From: Flavobacterium sp. Leaf82
GTDB lineage: Bacteria > Bacteroidota > Bacteroidia > Flavobacteriales > Flavobacteriaceae
NCBI RefSeq assembly: GCF_001422725.1
Contig: NZ_LMMA01000011.1
Span: forward strand, 1 to 64,000
DNA: 64,000 nucleotides
Direction: 5' to 3'
Notes under the pieces: generated by a model
Told to the model about the DNA's origin: nothing
Database searches by the model: none
The model's input: the letters and a program-made list of their open reading frames with translations, nothing else
Position numbers and translations under genes: made by a program
Shown here: in pieces, positions 8,938 to 17,181 of the stretch
How positions within the stretch are numbered: position 1 is the first letter of the stretch
Layout of the letters: every line of letters begins with the position of its first letter

Positions 8938-8975
8938 AAAGCGCAACCTATATGATAATAGTGTTGCGCTTTTCT
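8938..8975 (+). terminator. Terminator downstream of the SDR gene
   Basis: A perfect 10-bp stem (AAAGCGCAAC/GTTGCGCTTT) with a 15-base loop is followed by T residues. It may also serve the opposite strand. Confidence 0.7.
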
Positions 8976-9111
8976 TATATTTAAAACAATTTAAAAAGAG
9001 TTTATTTCTATTCTGCATTTTTATACAAATCTGCCTTTTAAAATGTTAATTGAAATCATTCAACTAATTATACGAAAATCCTATTCGATGCTAATTTGAA
9101 TTTTATTAAAA

Positions 9112-10092
9112 TTATTTTTTATTTTCTAAAAAGTTAAAAGTATTATTAACTGCCTTTAATTCATTACCAAAAAATTCAATATCAATAATAGCTGCTTTTC
9201 TTGGTGAAACAGCACTTTCATTAAAATGAGTATGTAAAACATAATGCATTTTATTTTCCTTATCCCAAAAAACATCACCGTGGCCAATTCCGTTTTGTTT
9301 GGTATTTTTTCTACTGATAATTGGACTATCTGTTGCCTTTTTCCAAGGTCCAAGCGCACTTTTACTAGTTGCATAACCTACAGCATAATCAATATTTCTA
9401 AAATCGTTTGCCGAATAAATCATATAATACAAACCGTTATGTTTTAAAACCGTTGGTCCTTCTGTAACTTGCCACGAAACATTTTGCGTATTCTCCCAAG
9501 GCAAAGTTCCGGAAATACATTCTGTTAAAGTCTCTAATTTTATGCTTTGAAGATCGTCATTGATTTCTGCCACAAAAATTCGGTTTCCGTTTGTTAATCG
9601 AACATGATATAAATATTTTTTACCATCATCATCAATAAAAACAAATGGATCAATCTGGTTTCCTGTTTTAATAATGGGTACTTTTGACTCACTTTTAAAA
9701 GGTCCAAGCGGACTGTCACTGGTTGCTACAGCAATATTTTCATTTGCGGTATAAATCATATAAAATTTATTTTTATACGACATAATTTGCGGTGCCCAAA
9801 AACCTTTGTCTCCAAAAGCATCTCCTTTTTTCAAAGCCAAACCATTCTGTACACCATTTGGTCCTTTCCAGTCTTTTAAATCGGTCGAGGTATAAACCTG
9901 AAAACCTTCCCCATTGGGAATATCTCCTGTTGTGGTTCCGTACAAATAATACATTTCGTTATGGTAAAAAATGGTAGGATCTGCCAATAAAATTGTACTG
10001 GTTTTGACTTCTTTGGGTTTCTCTGTGTTTTTTTCCTGCGAACAGGCTGCAAAAACGCAAAGTGATGTTATTAAAGTTAGTATTTTTTTCAT
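9112..10092 (-). CDS. GH43-family glycoside hydrolase, lipoprotein
   Basis: This 326-residue five-bladed beta-propeller enzyme has the three acidic residues of GH43 in order: Asp base in LADPTIFYHN, Asp pKa modulator in QIDPFVFIDDD, and Glu acid in VTEGPTVLKH. GH43 members cleave alpha-L-arabinofuranosyl or beta-D-xylosyl links. The N-terminus is a lipoprotein signal ending CVFAACSQ, so it is probably membrane-anchored. It is the last gene of the minus-strand saccharide locus. The exact substrate cannot be told from sequence. Confidence 0.88.
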   Translation of the reverse strand: MKKILTLITSLCVFAACSQEKNTEKPKEVKTSTILLADPTIFYHNEMYYLYGTTTGDIPNGEGFQVYTSTDLKDWKGPNGVQNGLALKKGDAFGDKGFWAPQIMSYKNKFYMIYTANENIAVATSDSPLGPFKSESKVPIIKTGNQIDPFVFIDDDGKKYLYHVRLTNGNRIFVAEINDDLQSIKLETLTECISGTLPWENTQNVSWQVTEGPTVLKHNGLYYMIYSANDFRNIDYAVGYATSKSALGPWKKATDSPIISRKNTKQNGIGHGDVFWDKENKMHYVLHTHFNESAVSPRKAAIIDIEFFGNELKAVNNTFNFLENKK

Positions 10093-10113
10093 TTTATTTT
10101 ATAGGTTTTATTC

Positions 10114-10212
10114 TGTCATCCTGAGGAACCAAGGATCACACAAGAGATTCCGCACAGTAATTCTCCAATCTTGTCGAGTTTCTATTGTTATCCTTGGTTC
10201 CTCATGATGACA
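10114..10212. repeat. REP-like long inverted repeat element 1
   Basis: The arms TGTCATCCTGAGGAACCAAG (left, about 10114-10136) and its near-complement (right, 10190-10212) pair over 23 bp with one mismatch. The loop contains GAGATTCCGCACAG and CTTGTCGAG segments that recur in the element at 12570-12664. Confidence 0.75.
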
Positions 10213-10252
10213 AAACAATCTCGAATTTTTCATTTCACATCTCACAAATAAT

Positions 10253-11425
10253 CTATTTTACAGAAAAATGATAATAAGAAACCGTATGATACTTCTGCCC
10301 TGGCTTTAAAACAATTGGCGCAAATTTTGGCTGGTTTGGTGCATCTGGAAAATGTTGTGTTTCTAATGCAAAAGCAGTTCTAGAATCATCTTTTGAGCCA
10401 CCTTTAAAAGTGTTTTTCGATTGCATAAAATTACCGCTGTAAAACTGTAATCCCGGTTCCTGTGTAAAAATGTCCAGCATGATTCCGGACTTATCTCCTG
10501 AAATTGTCGCCGCATGATTGAGTCCGTTTTTCTTTGTACCGTTTAAGGCATAATTATGATCGTAACCTTTTCCAAATTTCAACTGCTCGTCTTTAGTTTC
10601 GATTCTTTCACCAATAGTATGTTTTGAAGTAAAATCAAAAGGCGTGTTTTTTACTGCTTTTAATTCTCCACTCGGAATCAAACCTTCGTCAACCGGTGTA
10701 AATTCATTGGCATAAATCTGTAATTCATGATTTAAAATAGTACCGCTTCCTTCCCCATTCAAATTAAAAAAAGCATGATTAGTTAAGTTTATCAAAGTTA
10801 TTTTGTCTGTTGTGGCTTCGTATTCCATTTTTACTGAATTATCGTCTGTAATTGTATAAGTAACTTTTACAGACAAATTTCCAGGAAAACCCTGCTCGCC
10901 ATCTGGCGAAACATAGTTAAAAACCAAAGTATTTTCATTTGTTTTTTCAGCATCCCAAACCACATCCTGAAAACCTTTTACACCGCCATGCAAAGCATTT
11001 TTCCCATTGTTTAACGGAACTTGATATTGTTTTGCTTCTAATGTAAATTTTCCATTTGCAATTCGGTTTCCAACTCTTCCAATTGTAGCTCCAAAATAAG
11101 GTTCTGTTGAATTTTTAAAACCTTTTGCACTATTCATTCCGACTACTACATCTGTTGATTTTCCGTTTTTATCCTTAACCCAAAGTCCAATCAATCTTCC
11201 TCCGTAATTGGTAAAAGCAGCTTTAATTCCTTTATTTTCTATCCAATACAAACTGACTTTTTTATTGTCAATTATGGTGTCAAAATTTTTAATTTCCAGC
11301 ACTTTCTCAACTGAATCCGTTTTTATCTCTGAAACCTCTTTTGATACATTTTCTTTTTTATTGTTTTTACAATTGAATTGAAAAAGTGCCAGTAAAACAA
11401 CCGCAGCTATTTGAATATTTTTCAT
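10253..11425 (-). CDS. galM: Aldose 1-epimerase, lipoprotein
   Basis: This 390-residue mutarotase interconverts alpha and beta anomers of released sugars. It has a lipoprotein signal (LLALFQFNC) and then the GalM fold: GRVGNRIANGKF, the His in NALHGGV, the second His in TNHAFFNLNG, and the catalytic Glu in the C-terminal ALETQHFPDAPNQP motif. Secreted or lipidated GalM proteins are common in Bacteroidota saccharide loci, where they work next to glycosidases. It lies between two GH43 genes on the same strand. Confidence 0.92.
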   Translation of the reverse strand: MKNIQIAAVVLLALFQFNCKNNKKENVSKEVSEIKTDSVEKVLEIKNFDTIIDNKKVSLYWIENKGIKAAFTNYGGRLIGLWVKDKNGKSTDVVVGMNSAKGFKNSTEPYFGATIGRVGNRIANGKFTLEAKQYQVPLNNGKNALHGGVKGFQDVVWDAEKTNENTLVFNYVSPDGEQGFPGNLSVKVTYTITDDNSVKMEYEATTDKITLINLTNHAFFNLNGEGSGTILNHELQIYANEFTPVDEGLIPSGELKAVKNTPFDFTSKHTIGERIETKDEQLKFGKGYDHNYALNGTKKNGLNHAATISGDKSGIMLDIFTQEPGLQFYSGNFMQSKNTFKGGSKDDSRTAFALETQHFPDAPNQPKFAPIVLKPGQKYHTVSYYHFSVK

Positions 11426-11430
11426 TTTTA

Positions 11431-11457
11431 TGTCATTGCGAGGAACGAAGCAATCTC
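11431..11457. repeat. Half of a REP-like element
   Basis: TGTCATTGCGAGGAACGAAG then CAATCTC resembles one arm of the hairpin elements on either side, but I find no matching second arm nearby. It seems to be a truncated copy. Confidence 0.45.
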
Positions 11458-11482
11458 ATCCTCTGATTAATACTTCTAAGTT

Positions 11483-12511
11483 CTATTTTGAAGGAATTGC
11501 CAATCTCGTCTCCTCACTTAAAGGCTCACCTAAAACCGGAAATCCGTTTGCATCCCAATTAATTTTTTGCATTCTTGGTGCTCTTTTATTTCCGCAGCCT
11601 TCCCCCGGATTTGAATTGGCGTGGTATAAAATCCAGTCTTCTTTTCCATCAGGTGATTTAAAGAAAGAATTATGTCCCGGTGCATAAACCTTATTTGCTT
11701 CTGATTGTTTGAAAATGGGGGCAACAGATTTTTTCCATGCCGATGCCTCTAATAAACTATCTCCTCCGTTAAAAGATAATAATCCTAACGAATAGAAGTC
11801 TGTCCAGCAACCACTTGCCGAAAACACGATAAATATTTTTCCATTTCTTTCTATAAACTGCGGGCCTTCATTTACATTTACTTGAGCCGGATTTACATCA
11901 TCATTTAATGCACCATGCGTTTCCCAATCGTTTTTTGGTGCCGAAATCATTACGCGTTCTCCGTCAATTTCAAGTGGATTTTTCATTTTTGCTATATAAA
12001 TATTTTGCTGACCATTTGTATCGCCTTCCCAACCGGCCCAAATCATATAAAGTTGTTTTTTATATTCAAAAACATTTCCGTCAATAGCCCATTTATCTGT
12101 TTTGGCAGCAATTTTTCCTTTAAATTCAAAATTCCCTTTAAAAGGATCTGAAGATTTATTTTCTAAAACATACATTCTGTGCGTGTTGTTGTCGCCATTA
12201 TCTGCAGCAAAATAACAATACCATTTTCCGTTTATAATATGAAATTCCGGCGCCCAGATCTCGGCAGAATAATTAGTGTTTTGTGGTGGAGTCCAAATCA
12301 CTTTGCTTTCGGCATTTTTAATATCTGATAAATCTTTTGTTTTCCATAAAACCAATTTATTTCCAAGTGTATGGGTGTAATAATAATATCCGTTGAAATA
12401 TGTACTGTAAGGGTCTGCGCCCGAAGGTAAAATAGGATTTGTAAATGTTTTTTGCTGTGAATATCCGGCTGAAATAAGCATCAGTAAAAACAGAATTATG
12501 TATTTTTTCAT
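11483..12511 (-). CDS. GH43-family glycoside hydrolase, secreted
   Basis: This 342-residue enzyme has a standard signal peptide (cleavage near ISAGYSQ) and the opening NPILPSGADPYSTYF typical of GH43 arabinofuranosidase-like proteins. The acidic residues are Asp in GADPY, Asp in WAIDGNVFE and Glu in NEGPQFIERN. A late CGNKRAPRMQ segment is typical of this group. It lies between the epimerase and the GH2 gene and probably removes arabinosyl side groups outside the inner membrane. Confidence 0.88.
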   Translation of the reverse strand: MKKYIILFLLMLISAGYSQQKTFTNPILPSGADPYSTYFNGYYYYTHTLGNKLVLWKTKDLSDIKNAESKVIWTPPQNTNYSAEIWAPEFHIINGKWYCYFAADNGDNNTHRMYVLENKSSDPFKGNFEFKGKIAAKTDKWAIDGNVFEYKKQLYMIWAGWEGDTNGQQNIYIAKMKNPLEIDGERVMISAPKNDWETHGALNDDVNPAQVNVNEGPQFIERNGKIFIVFSASGCWTDFYSLGLLSFNGGDSLLEASAWKKSVAPIFKQSEANKVYAPGHNSFFKSPDGKEDWILYHANSNPGEGCGNKRAPRMQKINWDANGFPVLGEPLSEETRLAIPSK

Positions 12512-12569
12512 TTTATTTTATTGTTTGTTTGGGCGTTTTTTTAAGCACAAATTGATAAACCCATTTTTC

Positions 12570-12664
12570 TCATTTAGACGAAGGAGAAATCGCAATAGAA
12601 ACTCCGCGCAAATAATCTTCAATCTTTGTCGAATCCCGAGTGAGATTTCTCCTTCGTAGAAATG
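12570..12664. repeat. REP-like long inverted repeat element 2
   Basis: The arms TCATTTAGACGAAGGAGAAATC and a near-perfect complement (12643-12664) form a 22-bp hairpin. The arms are unrelated in sequence to those of element 1, yet the interior (CTCCGCGCA, CTTTGTCGAATC) aligns with the interior of element 1. Confidence 0.75.
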
Positions 12665-12682
12665 ACAAACTAGAACTTTTAT

Positions 12683-14494
12683 CTACTTATCCAAAGCATT
12701 TATAACTTCAGTATTGATCTTATTTATGGCTTTAAAATCCATTTTATCTACTTTTCTGTCGTAGGTGATGAAACCATTTACTTCGCCTTCAACATCAGTT
12801 GTTTGCGTATAAACTGCTGCCGAAAATCCTGTTTTGACATAATTTTTCAGAATTTGGGCATATTTAATATACTCCGCTGTAACCTCAGCTTCATTTTTAA
12901 ATTTAACGTAACCCCAATTGTCGTTTGCTCTCCATAAATGTCCCTCTAACGGAAGTCCGATACCGCCATATTCACCCAAAACCGTAACTCTTCTGGCGTC
13001 ATACAAATACATTTCCGGTCCTGGATAATTGTGTAAATCCAAAATATCTCCTGTTTGAAAATGATTTCCCCCGCTTGATGAATTTGTTAATCGGCTTGGG
13101 TCGTGATTTTTGGTCCATTCTGTAATTTCAACCGTTTTAAATTGTCCCCAGGCTTCATTAAACGGAACCCAAACTACAATACTTGGATACGAATACAAAT
13201 GATCCATTATTTCTTTCCACTCCTTTTTGTAGATTTCTTCTGATTTTGCAGAACGCTGTAATTCTGTTCCGGTAAAATATTTTGTGTTTTGCCAAATCGG
13301 CTGATCGTCTCCACTTGGCATATCCTGCCAAACCAAAATTCCTAATTGATCGCAATGTGTGTACCAGCGTTCCGGTTCTACTTTTACATGTTTACGAATC
13401 ATATTAAAACCTAATTCTTTTGTTTTAATGATGTCGTACTTTAAAGCTTCGTCGGTTGGTGCTGTGTATAATCCGTCTGGCCACCAACCTTGATCCAACG
13501 GGCCGTACTGAAAATAATTTTTGTTATTTAATTGCATCCTCATGATTCCGTATTCATCTCTTTTTGATGAAATTTTTCTCATGGCAAAATAGCTTTTCAC
13601 TTCATCAACTACTTTATTTTTGCTGATTAAACGGATTTTTGTCTGATACAAAAACGGATTTTCTGGCGACCATAACTTTGGAGAATTTATAATAATATCA
13701 TTGCTTTCACCAACAACAGCTTTTTCTTTTGCAATTTCTTTTCCATTATCGAAAACAGAAATTTCGATTAAATCTCCTTTTTCTGCTCCGTTTACATCGG
13801 CTTTAATACTGATTGTATTTTGATCGATGTTTGGAGTAGTTTTTACTTCGTTTATATTTTTAGCATTTACAGATTCAATCCAAACCGTCTGCCAGATTCC
13901 TGTAACGGGCGTATACCAAATTCCTTCGGGATTTTTAACTTGTTTTCCTCTTGGCTGAGGTCCGTCATTTGATGGATCCCAAACTTTTACGACTAATTTT
14001 TGATTTTTTCCTTTTTGAATAAAAGGTGTAATATCAAATGAAAATGGCGTATATCCTCCCGTATGTGAGCCAACTTTTATATCGTTAATAAAAACTTCTG
14101 TTTTCCAGTCTACAGCTCCAAAATGCAGCAGAATATTTTTTCCGTTCCAGTTTGATTCAATTGAAAAATTAGTTTCGTACCAAAGTTCCTTTTTTGCTCC
14201 AACTTCTTTCATCACGCCAGACAAACTAGATTCGACCGCAAACGGAACCAAAATTTGCCCATCATATTTTGAAGGTGCTGTTTTGCCAAATTCCTGAATG
14301 ACATAATTCCATAATCCATTCAGATTTTTCCATTGGCCACGTTCCATAATCGGACGGGGATATTCTGGTAATGTTTTATTGGGATCAACCTGTTCAGCCC
14401 ATTTTGTTTTGATTTTATCACCTTGCGGTTTCCATTGTGCATGAACCAGACAGCTTAAAAAAAGCGCCACCAGAACTATAGTTTTCTTATTCAT
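12683..14494 (-). CDS. GH2-family beta-glycosidase
   Basis: This 603-residue secreted enzyme (signal peptide ending CLVHAQ) has the GH2 plan: sugar-binding jelly roll (RGQWKNLNGLWNY, later WKTEVFINDIKVGSHTGGYT), an immunoglobulin-like domain, then a TIM barrel. Glu447 in WVPFNEAWGQ is the expected acid/base and Glu508 in VLGEYGGIG the expected nucleophile. It is shorter than LacZ-type enzymes and closer in size to beta-glucuronidase/beta-galactosidase members of saccharide loci. The specificity (galactoside, glucuronide or other) is undetermined. Confidence 0.9.
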   Translation of the reverse strand: MNKKTIVLVALFLSCLVHAQWKPQGDKIKTKWAEQVDPNKTLPEYPRPIMERGQWKNLNGLWNYVIQEFGKTAPSKYDGQILVPFAVESSLSGVMKEVGAKKELWYETNFSIESNWNGKNILLHFGAVDWKTEVFINDIKVGSHTGGYTPFSFDITPFIQKGKNQKLVVKVWDPSNDGPQPRGKQVKNPEGIWYTPVTGIWQTVWIESVNAKNINEVKTTPNIDQNTISIKADVNGAEKGDLIEISVFDNGKEIAKEKAVVGESNDIIINSPKLWSPENPFLYQTKIRLISKNKVVDEVKSYFAMRKISSKRDEYGIMRMQLNNKNYFQYGPLDQGWWPDGLYTAPTDEALKYDIIKTKELGFNMIRKHVKVEPERWYTHCDQLGILVWQDMPSGDDQPIWQNTKYFTGTELQRSAKSEEIYKKEWKEIMDHLYSYPSIVVWVPFNEAWGQFKTVEITEWTKNHDPSRLTNSSSGGNHFQTGDILDLHNYPGPEMYLYDARRVTVLGEYGGIGLPLEGHLWRANDNWGYVKFKNEAEVTAEYIKYAQILKNYVKTGFSAAVYTQTTDVEGEVNGFITYDRKVDKMDFKAINKINTEVINALDK

Positions 14495-14550
14495 TCTATA
14501 TCGTTTTATGCAATAATTCCCTCGATTATTGCTATTTTTTCTTTACTAAT

Positions 14551-14586
14551 AAATTACCAGACCATATCCACATGGCCTGGTAATTT
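14551..14586 (-). terminator. Hairpin in the GH2 / propeller gap
   Basis: The arms AAATTACCAGACCA and TGGCCTGGTAATTT form a 14-bp stem (one G-U) with an 8-base loop. It lies between two genes of the same operon, so it may be a partial terminator or a processing site. Confidence 0.5.
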
Positions 14587-14728
14587 CAAACACTAACTTT
14601 ACTAACCAAATTTTTATCAGTAAGGTCTAAAAGGTTAGATGTTAGATGGATTACTATATATTTCCGATTAAATAATCCATTCACTATTAACTCAAAAAAC
14701 AGGACTCTAACACCTAACCGTTTACTTC

Positions 14729-15781
14729 TCACTTTTTACTTTTTACATCTTTGACGATGCCAAATTTATTGACCAAACTGTCGTATTCCTTTTTAGAAAT
14801 TGTAACCATGCAGCCATGGCGCACTTTTTCAGGGAAACTGTATTTATCCCAGTCCGAGAAAAAAGTGTAGCCTGAGGCTTGAAACCAAGGTCCGTTTAGA
14901 TTATCTGCAATTGATAATCCGTATGAAACTCCCGGATATTGTTCATAATACATGTACCATATTTTATCATCCGGAGAAGAGATCAACATTGGCGCTTCTC
15001 TAAAGTTTGGACTGATAGATTGCTGGGGCAAAGAATAAGGTCCTAAAAGGGATTTTGATTTCGCAATTCGGATGGTTTTTCCGGTTGTCCAATACAAAGT
15101 TGGATAAGTTTCATCTTTAATTACGGCATAATAAGAATCTCCAACTTTACGGATAAAAACATCAATCGTTCCCATATCCCAATCGAATAAACGTTTTGGA
15201 GTTCCTTCAAAAGTTTTTAAATCCTTAGACAAAACATACAAAGTTCTCTGACTTGCCCAATACCGTTCGCCGTCATCTTTTGTTCCTTCCAAATGTGGCG
15301 TGTGCCATGTCATAATGAACTTTTCAGAATCTTTGTCGTAATATAATTTTGGAGCTCCAATTCGCTGTAAAGCATTAGAATAATCGGGCGTACTTTTTAA
15401 ATCGGGCGTATAATCTGAATGCTTTTTCCAGGTTATTAAATCATCCGAAACCCAAATGTTGATACTTTTTGCGTCGTCTCCTGTATTTCCTGCGATGTAG
15501 TATTTTCCGTCCGGTCCTTTACAGATATCGGGATGTCCTTTGTAGTCTTCAAAAACCCGTTTTCCGTTGTTGAGGTTTTCCCAATGCAAACCGTCAAGAC
15601 TTACAGAATAATATAATCTGCCGTAATCGTTATGCGTCATGTGCGCAAAAAGATAGGCTTCGTTTTTAGGTTTTACATTGCCCTTAACTTGTCCCGGCGG
15701 ATCTGGCTGTTGCGCTTTCGCAGAAATTCCAGCCAGAATTATCAGCAGAAAAAAGAGCTGTTTTATTGTGTATTTTTTCAT
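14729..15781 (-). CDS. GH43-like five-bladed propeller glycosidase, secreted
   Basis: This 350-residue protein has a signal peptide (LAGISAKAQ). I start it at the ATG at 15781, not the TTG at 15790. The propeller pattern shows in repeated LYYSVSLDGLHW, KYYIAGNTGDD and IWYMYYEQYPG strands. Candidate acidic residues are Asp in GHPDICKG, Asp in GTIDVFIRK and Glu in FREAPMLISS, spaced as in GH43-superfamily enzymes though the motifs are not canonical. It could belong to a related propeller family such as GH117 or an unclassified one. It lies in the saccharide operon between GH2 and the GH5-like gene. Confidence 0.75.
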   Translation of the reverse strand: MKKYTIKQLFFLLIILAGISAKAQQPDPPGQVKGNVKPKNEAYLFAHMTHNDYGRLYYSVSLDGLHWENLNNGKRVFEDYKGHPDICKGPDGKYYIAGNTGDDAKSINIWVSDDLITWKKHSDYTPDLKSTPDYSNALQRIGAPKLYYDKDSEKFIMTWHTPHLEGTKDDGERYWASQRTLYVLSKDLKTFEGTPKRLFDWDMGTIDVFIRKVGDSYYAVIKDETYPTLYWTTGKTIRIAKSKSLLGPYSLPQQSISPNFREAPMLISSPDDKIWYMYYEQYPGVSYGLSIADNLNGPWFQASGYTFFSDWDKYSFPEKVRHGCMVTISKKEYDSLVNKFGIVKDVKSKK

Positions 15782-15802
15782 TGCTTTCAAGTTTTATTTA
15801 TT

Positions 15803-15904
15803 GCCCACGGATTTTACGGATTCAACGGATTCTCACAGATTTTTTTTTAATGTTACGCTGCAAAATGATCCGCGAAAATCCGTTTAACCTGTTTAATCTG
15901 TGGC
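15803..15904. repeat. Long inverted repeat element 3 (CACGGATT type)
   Basis: The left half (GCCCACGGATTTTACGGATT...) is closely complementary to the right half (AATCCGTTTAACCTGTTTAATCTGTGGC), giving a hairpin about 100 bases long with a T-rich centre. It sits in the gap between two operon genes, as elements 1 and 2 do, but is unrelated to them in sequence. Confidence 0.65.
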
Positions 15905-15941
15905 TAATAAAAATTATCTAATTGACACATTATCTAATTAT

Positions 15942-17117
15942 CTAATTCTTCTTATTCGCCTCAGAAGTCATTTTTTTAATCAAATCTGTTTCGGCTTTTA
16001 TGTACGGCGTTCCATCGTTTTTAAGTACTTCGTGAAACCATAATTTTGGCTCTGAATTGTATGTTTTAATCCAGCTGTCCCAAGCATATTTGGTTTGCGT
16101 TTTTCCGTCAACAAATCCCCAATTGATCATGCCAACATTGTATTTTCTGGCAATTGGTAAAAAGCCTTCAAATGTGCTTCCGTTTGGTCTTGCCATATAT
16201 TCTGTACACAATAAAGGTTTTCCGTAACGTTGCAATTGTTTGATTACTTTTTCGAAATCTGCAGGCGTATTATAATTGTGGAAAGAAACAATGTCTGATT
16301 GTTCAATCTGTAGTTTGTGCATTGGCTGCATTTTGGCTTCGTTGCTCCAGTCTCCAACCCAAACGCCAGAAGTTAATGGCTGTGAAGGATTGCTTTCTCT
16401 TGCCCAGGTAAAAACATCTTTTAAAAGCGGCAAAATCAAATCGACTTTGTTTTTGATTTCGATTTTTTCGTAAGATGGTCCCGTCATATTATCCGGTTCG
16501 TTCCAGACATCCCAACCCAAAATACGGTTGTCATCTTTAAAATGAGCAACTGTTTCTTCTACATATTTCTCTAAACGAGGATATTGTGTTTTATCCTGAA
16601 GCACTTTTTGTCCCGGTCCCTGCACCCAGCCTGAATTGTGTGTATGCGGTTTTGGAGCGCGTTGTTTTCCCAAAGCAGGAAACGGATCCCAGCAGGAATC
16701 AAATAAAACAAAAAGGGTTTTGATATGATGTTTATCTGCTATTGCTAAAAACTGATCCATACGTTTGTAAAATCCTTCTGCATCTTGTTGGTGCAGTAAA
16801 TCATGCAGGTAAACCCGCATTACATTCATGCCAATATTTTCTGCCCAGCCCAATTCCTGATCGATTCTTTTTGGATCAAATGTATCTTCCTGCCACATCT
16901 CTAATTGGTTTATAGCTGTGCTGGGATAATAATTTGCGCCTACAAGCCAGGGTTGTTCTGCGTACCATTTATTGGCCTGATCTTTTGTCCAGATTTCTCT
17001 TTTTTCGGTTACAGTAGTTTCATTTTTATTTTCTTCAGTAGTACTTTTTTTGTTGTTGCAGCTTAGCAATACTAATCCTGCCAACATAAATGTCAGACAC
17101 AATTTTACTTTTCTCAT
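15942..17117 (-). CDS. GH5-like (clan GH-A) glycoside hydrolase, lipoprotein
   Basis: This is a TIM-barrel hydrolase of 391 residues. I chose the ATG at 17117, which gives a clean lipoprotein signal (MLAGLVLLSC); the longer frame starts inside a hairpin. The motifs are WLVGANYYPS at the barrel entry, Glu207 in DVWNEPDN (acid/base, the NEP signature of clan A) and Glu306 in LLCTEYMAR (nucleophile), with SFHNYNTP before it. Related proteins are often labelled endo-xylanase or cellulase, but the substrate is unproven. It is the first enzyme gene after SusD and may do the first, surface-side cut. Confidence 0.82.
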   Translation of the reverse strand: MRKVKLCLTFMLAGLVLLSCNNKKSTTEENKNETTVTEKREIWTKDQANKWYAEQPWLVGANYYPSTAINQLEMWQEDTFDPKRIDQELGWAENIGMNVMRVYLHDLLHQQDAEGFYKRMDQFLAIADKHHIKTLFVLFDSCWDPFPALGKQRAPKPHTHNSGWVQGPGQKVLQDKTQYPRLEKYVEETVAHFKDDNRILGWDVWNEPDNMTGPSYEKIEIKNKVDLILPLLKDVFTWARESNPSQPLTSGVWVGDWSNEAKMQPMHKLQIEQSDIVSFHNYNTPADFEKVIKQLQRYGKPLLCTEYMARPNGSTFEGFLPIARKYNVGMINWGFVDGKTQTKYAWDSWIKTYNSEPKLWFHEVLKNDGTPYIKAETDLIKKMTSEANKKN

Positions 17118-17140
17118 TATAAATTTTGTTTTTTTGAATA

Positions 17141-17171
17141 AGGGAATCAGATTCAGCAAATCTGATTCCCT
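17141..17171 (-). terminator. Hairpin after susD
   Basis: A 13-bp stem (AGGGAATCAGATT and its complement) with a 5-base loop sits 10 bases after the SusD stop. There is no long T run on the minus strand, so partial termination or protection of the susCD message is likely. That would lower expression of the downstream enzyme genes relative to susCD. Confidence 0.6.
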
Positions 17172-17181
17172 TTAAAATGTT

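Noticed and set aside
17118..17159. Longer N-terminus for the GH5-like lipoprotein
   Set aside because: The extension is encoded by the intergenic hairpin and would bury the lipoprotein signal.
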